The position numbers and the translations under genes are program-made. DNA of 7,908 bases, taken from CAYZYO01 sp964482585 (lineage in GTDB: Bacteria > Bacillota > Syntrophomonadia > Syntrophomonadales > Syntrophomonadaceae). Position 1 is the stretch's first letter. Each line of letters starts with the position of its first letter. Where the stretch lies: the NCBI GenBank assembly GCA_964482585.1, contig CAYZYO010000102.1, positions 1 through 7,908 on the forward strand, written 5' to 3'. The notes beneath the pieces were generated by a model. That model searched no databases, had not been told where the DNA came from, and saw only the letters and a program-made list of their open reading frames with translations. Below, one piece after another: positions 1-6,343 of this stretch.

Positions 1-801
1 AAAGGAAGTACCAGCAGTAATCAAATATCCCTGGAAACAATTCGTAATGGGTTGTTGGCAATAGATATAGAACCGGAACCGGTTGATTTTTTGCTAAAAA
101 ACATTAAAGAAGAAATATTAACCGGGAAAGCAGACGAAATTAAAGAGGTTCTAATCAAGAGATCAGCCGCAGTTTTTAAACCGGCGGTGCATAGCTATGG
201 ACAGCCTGAGATTATAGCATTTGTAGGTCCGCCTGGAATCGGTAAAACTACTACCCTGGCAAAAATAGGAGCAATTTTTTCACTCTTTGACAGCTTTAAT
301 ATTGGTTTTATTACTATTGACACTTACCGTATTGGAGCTGTTGAGCAGCTGCAGATATATGGGGATATTATAGGTGCTTCAGTAGATATGGTATCTTCTC
401 CGGAAGGACTTAATGCGGCAGTTGAAAAAAACCGGGATAAAGACATTATTCTAATTGATACTGCCGGCAGACCATCTAAAAATACCCGGCAGATAATAGA
501 ATTAAAATCCTTTTTAGAAACCCTAGAGAATATTAATATTTACCTGGTAATAAATGTGACCGCGAAAAATAAAGACATGGTGCGAATACTTAATGATTTT
601 AAAATACTTGCCTATTCCGGGCTTGTATTCACCAAGATTGATGAAACTGATTCCTATGGCGCTATACTTAATGCTGCCTACTTGACTGGATTACCTATTG
701 TTTATATTACTGATGGACAGAATGTTCCCGATGATATTGAAGCAGCCAACCCTGAGCTTTTAGCCAAATTGGTGATGAGGGATGTGGTTTTTAGTGAGTG
801 A
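1..801 (+). CDS. flhF: Flagellar biosynthesis GTPase FlhF, 5'-truncated by the window edge
   Basis: The frame is open from base 1 with no convincing start, so the gene begins upstream; 266 codons are visible. FlhF is an SRP-type GTPase that acts at the membrane and helps set where flagella are built. Visible motifs, in order: the P-loop GPPGIGKTTTLAK (about 226-264), the SRP-family DTYRIGAVEQLQIYG segment, the G3 motif DTAGR (457-471), the G4 motif TKID (631-642) and a closing GQNVPDDIEAAN segment. This is the whole NG GTPase core. What is missing is the roughly 100-residue N-terminal B domain, judging from usual FlhF lengths near 370 residues. The stop overlaps the next small frame by 8 bases, the coupling usually seen between flhF and flhG. 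A TTG at 52 is an internal codon, not a start. Identification is firm. Confidence 0.96.
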   Translation, partial: KGSTSSNQISLETIRNGLLAIDIEPEPVDFLLKNIKEEILTGKADEIKEVLIKRSAAVFKPAVHSYGQPEIIAFVGPPGIGKTTTLAKIGAIFSLFDSFNIGFITIDTYRIGAVEQLQIYGDIIGASVDMVSSPEGLNAAVEKNRDKDIILIDTAGRPSKNTRQIIELKSFLETLENINIYLVINVTAKNKDMVRILNDFKILAYSGLVFTKIDETDSYGAILNAAYLTGLPIVYITDGQNVPDDIEAANPELLAKLVMRDVVFSE

Positions 802-922
802 TCAGGCAGATAATTTAAGAAGATTGGTGGTTTTTAAAGAGAATAAGGCAGGTTTTAATAGTATTAGCCACGGACGTATTATTACAAATTTTAGTCTAAA
901 ATTAGCCCGGCTGTTAAGGTGA
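794..922 (+). pseudogene. flhG: FlhG (YlxH/MinD-like) remnant or mini-FlhG lacking the ATPase core
   Basis: A GTG-started frame of 42 codons overlaps the end of flhF by 8 bases, exactly where flhG normally sits. It reads MSDQADNLRRLV at its start. This matches the DQAxxLR activator motif that full-length FlhG uses to stimulate the FlhF GTPase. No Walker A (KGGVGKT) or later MinD motif follows. After a short linker the frame ends in an amphipathic stretch, IITNFSLKLARLLR, then TGA. That tail could be the flank just after a deleted P-loop (full FlhG reads roughly SGKGGVGKTNFSLNLA), or a C-terminal membrane-targeting helix left after loss of the whole core. FlhG is usually 270-300 residues. Bases 923-1015 hold no recognisable remainder of the gene. 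It may be a decayed gene, a retained FlhF-activator peptide, or an assembly deletion. The FlhG origin is inferred from motif and position. Confidence 0.55.
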
Positions 923-1015
923 GAATTTTAAGCTATTAGTTTCGAAAAATGAGAGTATTATGGTTTTGCCGGAAACAGAATCTTGAATAAAAACCAAAAA
1001 AAGGTGATTTTAACT

Positions 1016-1717
1016 ATGAAAGAAAACATCTTAACTAATCCTGAGGAATATTTACCACTTGTAAAAAAAATAGTCGATCGTATTGATATTAAACTTCCGG
1101 TTCACTGGGATAAGGAAGACATGATTGGTTATGGTGTTTTGGGGCTTATGGAGGCTATAAAACGCTTTCAACCGGAAAAAGGAGTGAAATTTTCAACCTT
1201 TGCCGCAAAACGTATCCATGGTGCCATATTGGATGCATTAAGAAAAGATACTCCATTATCCCGTACCTGCTGGAAAAAGGTGCGTAAGATTACAGATGCT
1301 GTAGATAGAATAAACAGGGAAACTGGTAAAGAGGCTTCTATAGAGGCCATAGCAGCAGAGGTTGAGCTAAACATAAAGGAAGTAGAAGAGGCTTTAGAAT
1401 CGTTAAAGATGCTATCCCATATCTCACTGGAAAAAACTCTTGGCTTTACTGACAATGAGGAGATAAAGGTTGGAGATAAAATTCGATCTAAAGATTTATC
1501 AGAGGAAATATTAATTAAAAATGAACAGATAGAATTATTGACCAAAGCTATGACCCAGTTGGAAGAACGACAGAGGTTAATATTGACTCTTTATTACTAT
1601 GAAGAACTTACTTTAAAAGAAATAGCCTGTATAACTAATATCAGCATATCCAGGGTATCCCAGATTAAATCATTAGGATTAACCCGTCTGCGAAAAACAA
1701 TTAAGGCAGATGGTTAA
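1016..1717 (+). CDS. fliA: RNA polymerase sigma-28 factor (FliA/SigD/WhiG family)
   Basis: Directs RNA polymerase to late flagellar and chemotaxis promoters of the type TAAA-N15-GCCGATAA. The 233-residue product aligns along its length with Bacillus SigD from memory. Region 2 (about residues 14-83) includes LPLVKKIVDRI, DMIGYGVLGLMEAIKRF and the FSTFAAKRIHGAILDALRK segment. Region 3 spans roughly 90-165. Region 4 (about 177-230) has ELTLKEIACITNISISRVSQ, the helix-turn-helix that reads the -35 element. I chose ATG 1016 because AAGGTGA at 1001-1007 lies 8 bases upstream. A longer TTG start at 983 would add 11 residues but has no comparable ribosome binding site. In Bacillus, sigD closes the fla/che operon; here a repeat-containing gap follows. 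A candidate target promoter is visible near 7751. No FlgM anti-sigma gene is present in the window. Confidence 0.95.
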   Translation: MKENILTNPEEYLPLVKKIVDRIDIKLPVHWDKEDMIGYGVLGLMEAIKRFQPEKGVKFSTFAAKRIHGAILDALRKDTPLSRTCWKKVRKITDAVDRINRETGKEASIEAIAAEVELNIKEVEEALESLKMLSHISLEKTLGFTDNEEIKVGDKIRSKDLSEEILIKNEQIELLTKAMTQLEERQRLILTLYYYEELTLKEIACITNISISRVSQIKSLGLTRLRKTIKADG

Positions 1718-1760
1718 AAATAATTAAAAGGTTCCATGAAAAAAACCCTAATTCTTGTAT

Positions 1761-1832
1761 CGTAGAGGAGACTTCAGTCTCCGGCCAGCCAGATAATAAC
1801 GGTATTTAAGGAAAACTAGATTCGCCTCTACG
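1761..1832 (+). repeat. REP-like hairpin element, copy 1 (right half degraded)
   Basis: The 197-base gap between fliA and the rod gene contains this 72-base unit. Its ends are inverted repeats, CGTAGAGG at 1761-1768 and CCTCTACG at 1825-1832. Inside the left end is a strong hairpin, GGAGACT-TC-AGTCTCC (1767-1782). A GTAG tetranucleotide (1762-1765) sits at the foot of this hairpin, as in REP sequences mobilised by RAYT transposases. The matching right-hand hairpin seen in the other copies has decayed here. Nothing else in this gap is clearly functional apart from a short ACTGC-TTTT-GCAGT inverted repeat at 1849-1862 and the ribosome binding site of the next gene. Confidence 0.75.
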
Positions 1833-1914
1833 GATATGATGTATAAATACTGCTTTTGCAGTGGAATCAACTGTAAAAACAATAAATAAAACCGATAAAT
1901 AAAGGAGGGATATA

Positions 1915-2607
1915 ATGCTCAGGGGAATTTATTGTTCAAATACGGGATTAAATACGGTACAACATAGAGTCAATATTCTGGCAGACAATTTAGCCAATGT
2001 AAATACCAATGGATTTAAGCAAGGAAAGAGTGCTGGTACTACTTTTAAGGAAGCCGTTGTTCGTATAAACGAAAATACTTATTTTAAAACTTCCAATGGG
2101 AGTTTTCCTGCTGAGACTGCTATTGACTTTTTGCCTGGTGTATTGCGGCAAACGGGGCGAAAATATGATTTTGCTATTAGAGGAGATGCTTTTTTTACCA
2201 TTCAGACACCTGCAGGGTTTAGATATACTAAAAACGGGAATTTTCGCTGCGGTCAGGAGGGTTACCTGGAAGATAATAAGGGCAATAGAGTACTCGGGAA
2301 GACAGGTTTTATTAGAATCATGGATGGGGAATTGGATGGAGATTTCCGGTTGGATACTATTGAGAATAAGGAAAACCTGATCAGGGATGGCGATATGCAG
2401 TTTAAGGTAATTGATCAAACCCAGATGTACCCGGCGGAAGAGGTCCAAGTTCTACCGGGTTTTCTGGAGACTTCAAATGTTGATAGTATTTATAACATGA
2501 CAGAATTAATAACCGCTGCCAGGAGTTATTCATTAAACAGCAGAGTATTAACCTCCCTGGATGCAGTATTAAAAAAATCATCAGAGGAAGTGGGCAGGCT
2601 AAAATAA
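1915..2607 (+). CDS. flgF/flgG: Flagellar basal-body rod protein, FlgF/FlgG family
   Basis: A structural protein of the flagellar rod, exported through the flagellar type III apparatus and assembled across the envelope. The N-terminus (residues 1-36) has the family signature MLRGIYCSNTGLNTVQHRVN followed by ILADNLANVNTNGFK. The C-terminus has LPGFLETSNVDSIYNMTELI and ARSYSLNSRVLTSLDAVL, the paired coiled-coil helices of rod and hook proteins. The tail EEVGRLK resembles the Bacillus paralogues FlhO and FlhP. At 230 residues it is a little short for FlgG (about 260), so FlgF may be nearer; the two cannot be separated safely by eye. The start is firm: AGGAGG at 1903-1908 lies 6 bases before ATG 1915. 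Most Firmicutes carry two such genes side by side, but only one is here, bounded on both sides by repeats. Confidence 0.92.
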   Translation: MLRGIYCSNTGLNTVQHRVNILADNLANVNTNGFKQGKSAGTTFKEAVVRINENTYFKTSNGSFPAETAIDFLPGVLRQTGRKYDFAIRGDAFFTIQTPAGFRYTKNGNFRCGQEGYLEDNKGNRVLGKTGFIRIMDGELDGDFRLDTIENKENLIRDGDMQFKVIDQTQMYPAEEVQVLPGFLETSNVDSIYNMTELITAARSYSLNSRVLTSLDAVLKKSSEEVGRLK

Positions 2608-2616
2608 TATTAATAC

Positions 2617-2638
2617 GAAGTTTCCTCTACGGTAGAAT
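2617..2638 (+). repeat. Half REP element just after the rod gene
   Basis: These 22 bases are identical to 2920-2941, which is the right-hand end of the full REP pair downstream: the GAAGTTTCC arm, then the CTCTACGG terminus and a few flanking bases. No left half accompanies it. It begins 10 bases after the rod-gene stop codon. Confidence 0.75.
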
Positions 2639-2737
2639 ATAAGATGCAGTATAACATAGGAATTTGGAATTAACTGCAGAGTTAAAGGTGAATATTATAA
2701 CACTTTCCAGATACTTATCAAAACAGAAACAAAAACA

Positions 2738-2774
2738 TCTGCGTAAATCTGTGTTCATCTGTGGTTAATTTTCC
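2738..2774 (+). repeat. Fragment resembling a dispersed intergenic repeat
   Basis: The stretch contains CTGCGTAAATCTGTGTTC followed by ATCTGTGGTTAATT. It resembles a family of GCGTAAATC/GTGGTTAAT repeats that I recall in intergenic DNA of many unrelated bacteria; this is recall, not a search. A related piece in reverse orientation lies at 7727-7750. Confidence 0.45.
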
Positions 2775-2799
2775 CGGTGGTTGTGTTCTCTGGGCATGG
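2775..2799 (+). repeat. 25-bp direct repeat, copy A
   Basis: This sequence, beginning CGGTGGTTGTGTTCTCTGGG, is repeated exactly at 2946-2970, 171 bases downstream. The two copies bracket the full REP element. A TTCATC hexamer precedes both copies (2754-2759 and 2941-2946), but copy A has about 15 extra bases between hexamer and repeat. Confidence 0.85.
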
Positions 2800-2860
2800 T
2801 GGTTTAATACGAAAATAAACGGTTAATGCAGTCGCCTTACCGGATAGAACTGTAGATAGA

Positions 2861-2936
2861 ACCGTAGAGGCGACTTCAGTCGCCGCCCTGGCCCCCTGAA
2901 TTCCAGGTGGTCGGAGACTGAAGTTTCCTCTACGGT
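2861..2936 (+). repeat. Paired REP-like element (BIME-like), copy 2, best preserved
   Basis: A 76-base unit with perfect 10-base terminal inverted repeats, ACCGTAGAGG (2861-2870) and CCTCTACGGT (2927-2936). The left hairpin is GGCGACT-TC-AGTCGCC (2869-2884). The right hairpin is GGAGACT-GA-AGTTTCC (2913-2928), with one weak pair. A central CCTGG/CCAGG pair (2887-2891 and 2903-2907) makes a third stem. GTAG stands at the foot of the left hairpin, with CTAC mirrored on the right. This is the layout of two inverted REP units. It is expected to form a cruciform in DNA or a strong hairpin in RNA, and could affect read-through into cheD. Confidence 0.85.
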
Positions 2937-2945
2937 AGAATTCAT

Positions 2946-2970
2946 CGGTGGTTGTGTTCTCTGGGCATGG
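2946..2970 (+). repeat. 25-bp direct repeat, copy B
   Basis: An exact copy of 2775-2799, ending 41 bases before the cheD start codon. See copy A for the comparison of flanks. Confidence 0.85.
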
Positions 2971-3011
2971 GTGATTAATATGCATAAATTTAGAAATAAG
3001 GAGCTTTGAAT

Positions 3012-3524
3012 ATGTTGATGCATTCTCCGGCGGCTGAAATACCAGCAGAATATAAGGTGGGAATAGCTGAAGGTATAATCTGTATTCCACCCGGCAGGTT
3101 GATTGCTTTAGGGCTGGGATCATGTGTAGGTGTAACCATACTTGATGTTGTTAATGGTATTGGCGGGATGGCACATATTATGCTGCCTGAAAGCAAAGTT
3201 TTTACCGATAATAGTCGGCCATTTAAATTTGTTGACATGGCTCTTCCTTTGCTGTTACAGAAGGTATTAAAGCAGGGAGCCAAAAGATATAACCTCCAGG
3301 CTAAAATTGCAGGGGGATCCCTGATGTTTAAGAGTATGTCTAGTTCCTCCCTGCTGAATATAGGTGAGAGAAATGTAAATAAGTGTTATAAGGTACTGGA
3401 TGAACTTAATATAAAAATAACCGGTACTGATACCGGAGGAGATTGTGGCAGAACCATGATATTGGATTGCTCATCAAGGAAGGTTTTTGTCCGTACTGTT
3501 GGCAATAATTCAAAAGAGATATAG
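3012..3524 (+). CDS. cheD: Chemoreceptor glutamine deamidase CheD
   Basis: CheD deamidates glutamines of methyl-accepting chemotaxis proteins in the cytoplasm and also binds CheC, stimulating its CheY-P phosphatase activity. The 170-residue product carries the core LGLGSCVGV with catalytic Cys38 and GGMAHIMLP with catalytic His55. The 17-residue spacing equals Cys27/His44 of Thermotoga CheD. The third position of that triad (Thr21 in Thermotoga, six residues before the cysteine) is Ala32 here. ATG 3012 is preferred because AAGGAG at 2998-3003 lies 8 bases upstream; the TTG at 3006 would be only 2 bases from it. The gene leads the cheD-cheR-cheC-cheY-fliM-fliY run. cheC is close by, as expected for interacting partners. 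Confidence 0.95.
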   Translation: MLMHSPAAEIPAEYKVGIAEGIICIPPGRLIALGLGSCVGVTILDVVNGIGGMAHIMLPESKVFTDNSRPFKFVDMALPLLLQKVLKQGAKRYNLQAKIAGGSLMFKSMSSSSLLNIGERNVNKCYKVLDELNIKITGTDTGGDCGRTMILDCSSRKVFVRTVGNNSKEI

Positions 3525-3538
3525 TTGGAGGAAATGGG

Positions 3539-4333
3539 TTGAAATTCACAGATTTTAAAAGGGCAGTTTCAGATTTATTCAGTATTGATTTAAATGGTTA
3601 TAAAGAAGGTCAATTAAAGAGAAGAATAGAACACCTCATGCTTAACCAGGGTTATCATAGTTTTGATGCTTATTACCTGGCTTTAAGCAGGGAAAAGAGG
3701 CAGCAGGAGATTTTTTTGGACAGGTTCACTATTAATGTTTCCGAATTCTTTAGAAACCAAAAGGCATTCGAAACCCTGGAAAAAAACATTCTTTCTAAAT
3801 TGGTTAGTAAAAAGGAAAGGCTAAAAATATGGAGTGCAGCCTGTGCAAATGGAGCAGAACCTTATTCTATTGCGATTATACTTGATGAATTAACCCCGGG
3901 GAAAACACATACTATAGATGCTACCGATATTGATAGGAAAATACTACAGGAGGCTAAAACTGGTATTTATAAAAGTAATCAGGTTAAGAATGTTTCTCCG
4001 GATCGATTAAAAAATTATTTCACAAAGAATAAAGACTCATGGGCTATTGTTCCCGGGATAAAAAAAAGAGTTAATTTTCGGTATCACGATTTGCTTAAAG
4101 ACAATTATCGTCATGGTTATGATATTATAATATGTCGTAATGTGGTTATTTATTTTACCAGGGAAACCCAGGAGCGTATATATAAGAATTTTTTTCAGTC
4201 ATTAAATCCTGGAGGTATTATTTTTATTGGTGTTACTGAATCAATTTTAAACTACAGGGAGTTAGGTTTTAGCTCAGTTTACCCCTGGTTTTATAAAAAA
4301 GAAGCAAATTTTTTTAAGGAGAAGGTATTATGA
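3539..4333 (+). CDS. cheR: Chemotaxis protein methyltransferase CheR
   Basis: Transfers methyl groups from S-adenosylmethionine to receptor glutamates during adaptation. The 264-residue product has the helical CheR N-terminal domain (about 1-75), ending in FTINVSEFFRN with the conserved FFR. The Rossmann-fold methyltransferase follows: motif I WSAACANGAEPYSIAI (98-113), TDID (129-132), IIICRNVVIYF (196-206) and IFIGVTES (228-235). Motif I differs from the common GCSTGEEPYS form, but the Glu before Pro-Tyr is kept. The start is TTG 3539, supported by GGAGG at 3527-3531 seven bases upstream; no in-frame ATG gives a full domain. The stop overlaps the cheC start as ATGA, suggesting translational coupling. 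Its usual opponent, the methylesterase CheB, is not in the window. Confidence 0.96.
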   Translation: MKFTDFKRAVSDLFSIDLNGYKEGQLKRRIEHLMLNQGYHSFDAYYLALSREKRQQEIFLDRFTINVSEFFRNQKAFETLEKNILSKLVSKKERLKIWSAACANGAEPYSIAIILDELTPGKTHTIDATDIDRKILQEAKTGIYKSNQVKNVSPDRLKNYFTKNKDSWAIVPGIKKRVNFRYHDLLKDNYRHGYDIIICRNVVIYFTRETQERIYKNFFQSLNPGGIIFIGVTESILNYRELGFSSVYPWFYKKEANFFKEKVL

Positions 4334-4947
4334 ATGAATGGGATAAGTTGAAGCCGGTTCACCAGGATTTTTTAAAAGAAATGGAGAATATTGGAGCAGG
4401 ACATGCAGCTACTGCGCTTTCACAGATGTTAGATAGAACTATAGGGATGGAAGTTCCGGAAGTAACTTTCTGTAATATAGAAGAGCTGTGCCAGGTAGTT
4501 GGGGAAGAAGAAGAGTTAGTTTCATGTATCAGCATAGCGGTTACCGGTGATATTTCATTTGATATGATATTCATATTAAAATATGAAAGTGCACTTTCTC
4601 TTGCTAATAATCTTATGAAATTGCCTTTGTTTAATTGCAGCGAAATAAATACTGCAACTCAATCGGTTCTCAATGAAGTTGGGAACATATTAATCGGTTC
4701 CTTCTTAAATGCGTTGAATTCTTTAACCGGGTTGAATACCCGATCATCAGTACCTGCTTTTGCTAATGATATGTTAGGAGCTGTTATAAGCGCGGCTCTT
4801 CTCGAACGGGGGTACTATGATGATGAAGTAATGGTAATAGGAACTCGTTTTTATGATAATAAAGTAGTTATCGATGGGCACTTATTTATGCTGCCGAGGT
4901 ATAATGTTTTAAAGAAAATATTTGAATCGGTAGGAATTAAATCATAA
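4330..4947 (+). CDS. cheC: CheY-P phosphatase CheC
   Basis: Removes phosphate from CheY-P and partners with CheD. The 205-residue protein has two copies of the CheC/CheX/FliY active site, D/S-x3-E-x2-N-x22-P. The first is Asp13, Glu17, Asn20 and Pro43 (DFLKEMEN then IGMEVP). The second is the SVLNEVGN segment, with its proline exactly 23 positions after the Asn (SSVP). Both are complete, so two working sites are expected. There is no C-terminal FliN domain, which separates it from FliY. The ATG overlaps the cheR stop by 4 bases, and AAGGAG at 4316-4321 lies 8 bases upstream inside cheR. Length and layout are normal for the family. Confidence 0.95.
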   Translation: MNEWDKLKPVHQDFLKEMENIGAGHAATALSQMLDRTIGMEVPEVTFCNIEELCQVVGEEEELVSCISIAVTGDISFDMIFILKYESALSLANNLMKLPLFNCSEINTATQSVLNEVGNILIGSFLNALNSLTGLNTRSSVPAFANDMLGAVISAALLERGYYDDEVMVIGTRFYDNKVVIDGHLFMLPRYNVLKKIFESVGIKS

Positions 4948-4966
4948 TACTGGGGGAGGTTTTTAA

Positions 4967-5329
4967 ATGGGAAAAAAGGTTTTAATAGTTGATGATGCTG
5001 CTTTTATGCGAATGATGATCAAGGATATGATCAGCGAAAACGGTTACCAGGTAGCAGGAGAGGCTGCCAATGGTGAAGAGGCTGTTCAAATGTATCAGGA
5101 ATTGAAGCCGGATATAGTGACAATGGATATAACCATGCCTGAAAAAGACGGTATTACTGCGGTTAAAGAAATAATGGCAGCAGATTCTAATGCCAGAATT
5201 ATAATGTGCAGTGCCATGGGACAGCAGGGGCTGGTAAAAGAAGCAATTCAGGCTGGTGCCCGGGATTTTTTGGTGAAGCCTTTCCAACCGGAACGGGTAA
5301 TTCAAGCATTAAATAAAGCATCGCAATAA
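4967..5329 (+). CDS. cheY: Chemotaxis response regulator CheY
   Basis: A single-domain receiver of 120 residues that carries the signal from CheA to the flagellar switch. All phosphorylation-site residues are present: acidic pair Asp9/Asp10, phospho-acceptor Asp54 (TMDITMPEKDG), Ser82 (CSAMGQQ) and Lys104 (LVKPF). There is no output domain. GGGGGAGG ending at 4958 lies 8 bases before ATG 4967. The gene sits between a CheY-P phosphatase (cheC) and the two switch proteins that bind CheY-P (fliM, fliY), which supports CheY rather than a sporulation or other lone receiver. Bacillus cheY has the same position next to fliM and fliY. Confidence 0.96.
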   Translation: MGKKVLIVDDAAFMRMMIKDMISENGYQVAGEAANGEEAVQMYQELKPDIVTMDITMPEKDGITAVKEIMAADSNARIIMCSAMGQQGLVKEAIQAGARDFLVKPFQPERVIQALNKASQ

Positions 5330-5340
5330 GGAGGCGAAAT

Positions 5341-6339
5341 ATGAAAGATATTCTTTCCCAGTCGGAAATCGATGAACTTATAAATGCTATAGTTGTTGGG
5401 GAAGAAGAAATAACCGATGTTCCCGAGGAATCTTCCCCGACAGCTGCTAAAGAGTATAATTTTCGCAGACCAGATAAATTTACCAAGGATCAAATACGTA
5501 CCTTGTATATGATAAATGAGATTTTTGCCAAGCTGCTTTCTAATTTTCTGTCGGGTTATTTTCAAAGCACGGTATCTGTAAAAATTATGTCAGTTCAGCA
5601 GATTACTTATGAAGATTTTCTATTGTCGATTCCCAGCCCCACTCTTTTAACAATATTTAAAATGGCACCATTAAATGGTAGTGTAATAATGGAATATAAT
5701 AATAATTTCTCATTCCCAATTATTGATCTCTTATTAGGAGGGATGGGAAGAAAAACTAAAAATACACGACAGCTTACCGATATTGAATTAGGTGTTCTAA
5801 AAAAAGTAAACGAAAAGGTGCTGCAGAATATGGCTTTAGCCTGGGAGGGGGTATTAAAAATAGATCCCGTAATAGAGACTTTAGAAACTAATCCCCAGNN
5901 NNNNNNNNCCCAGCTGAGCCAGATAATTTCTCCTAATGAAACAGTGGCAATTATCACTTTTTCGGCGGATATTGGAGGCAACCACAGTTTGATAAATCTA
6001 TGTATACCCTATGTTACTATTAAGGATAAGCTTTCCAGCTTAACAACTCAACACTGGTTTGCCCATCAGCAGCATGAGGGTACTTCTCCTGAAAAGGAGA
6101 CAATAAATAAAAATCGTTTAAATTCTATTACCTTAAAACTAACTGCCTGCTGTGGCGAAACTACTATGACCGTCCGGGAAATTCTGGACCTGGGTGAAAG
6201 GGATGTTATTCTTTTGGACAAGAAGGTTGGAAATGATATGGAAATAATTATAGAAGGCCACCCAAAATATAGAGGACAACCGGGCATTAAGGATAATAAA
6301 CTGGCTATGTTGATTACAGATATTATAAAAGGAGAATAA
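5341..6339 (+). CDS. fliM: Flagellar motor switch protein FliM (contains an assembly gap)
   Basis: A component of the C-ring that controls rotation direction and binds CheY-P and FliG. The N-terminal CheY-P binding peptide ILSQSEIDELI is at residues 4-14. The middle domain includes SVKIMSVQQITYEDFLLSIP and the FliG-contacting GGMG (133-136). The C-terminal SpoA/FliN-like domain covers about 250-325. Ten Ns at 5899-5908 give four unknown residues (187-190) after ETNPQ. The assembled frame is 332 codons, but the local sequence has five residues too many compared with the usual NPQ-x-x-QI-PNE run, so the true product is probably 327 residues. AAGGAGG at 5328-5334 overlaps the cheY stop and lies 6 bases before ATG 5341. 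Identification is secure despite the gap. Confidence 0.95.
   Translation: MKDILSQSEIDELINAIVVGEEEITDVPEESSPTAAKEYNFRRPDKFTKDQIRTLYMINEIFAKLLSNFLSGYFQSTVSVKIMSVQQITYEDFLLSIPSPTLLTIFKMAPLNGSVIMEYNNNFSFPIIDLLLGGMGRKTKNTRQLTDIELGVLKKVNEKVLQNMALAWEGVLKIDPVIETLETNPQXXXXQLSQIISPNETVAIITFSADIGGNHSLINLCIPYVTIKDKLSSLTTQHWFAHQQHEGTSPEKETINKNRLNSITLKLTACCGETTMTVREILDLGERDVILLDKKVGNDMEIIIEGHPKYRGQPGIKDNKLAMLITDIIKGE
5899..5908. other. Run of 10 Ns: assembly gap inside fliM
   Basis: The last five bases before the Ns (5894-5898) and the first five after them (5909-5913) are both CCCAG. Removing the Ns and one CCCAG deletes 15 bases, keeps the frame, and gives NPQLSQIISPNE, which fits the family pattern NPQ-x-x-QI-x-PNE without insertion. 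The Ns therefore look like a fixed-size placeholder rather than missing sequence. Confidence 0.9.
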
Positions 6340-6343
6340 ATTT

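Larger units (their letters stand above)
2608..3011. other. 404-base gene-free region filled with repeats
   Basis: I see no credible gene in this stretch. The reading frames here, including minus-strand ones from about 2755 to 3123, run through repeated sequence and show no protein-like composition. Its contents in order: a half REP element (2617-2638), a 16-base inverted repeat TTAACT-GCAG-AGTTAA (2670-2685), a patch resembling a widespread intergenic repeat (2738-2774), a 25-bp direct repeat (2775-2799 and 2946-2970), a degenerate REP half around 2828-2846, a full paired REP element (2861-2936), and the cheD ribosome binding site AAGGAG at 2998-3003. No promoter is clear enough to call, so whether cheD-fliY is transcribed from here or by read-through is unknown. 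Confidence 0.7.

Noticed and set aside
983..1015. TTG start giving an 11-residue longer FliA
   Set aside because: There is no good ribosome binding site before 983, whereas AAGGTGA sits 8 bases before ATG 1016, where family similarity begins soon after.
1874..1898. Sigma-28-like boxes before the rod gene: TAAA then ACCGATAA
   Set aside because: The -10 matches at 7 of 8 positions, but the spacer is only 13 bases and transcription would start inside the AGGAGG ribosome binding site, leaving no usable leader. It is probably AT-rich coincidence.
3006..3011. TTG start for CheD two codons upstream of ATG 3012
   Set aside because: The AAGGAG site would be only 2 bases away from the TTG; the 8-base spacing to ATG 3012 is normal.
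2755..3123. Minus-strand reading frame of 122 codons across the rod-cheD gap
   Set aside because: It runs through the REP element, the 25-bp repeats and the start of cheD, has no ribosome binding site, and its composition is not protein-like.
3534..3542. Two-codon frame ATG GGT TGA overlapping the cheR start, considered as a translational control element
   Set aside because: The ATG is only 2 bases from GGAGG, too close for initiation, and such short frames arise by chance.
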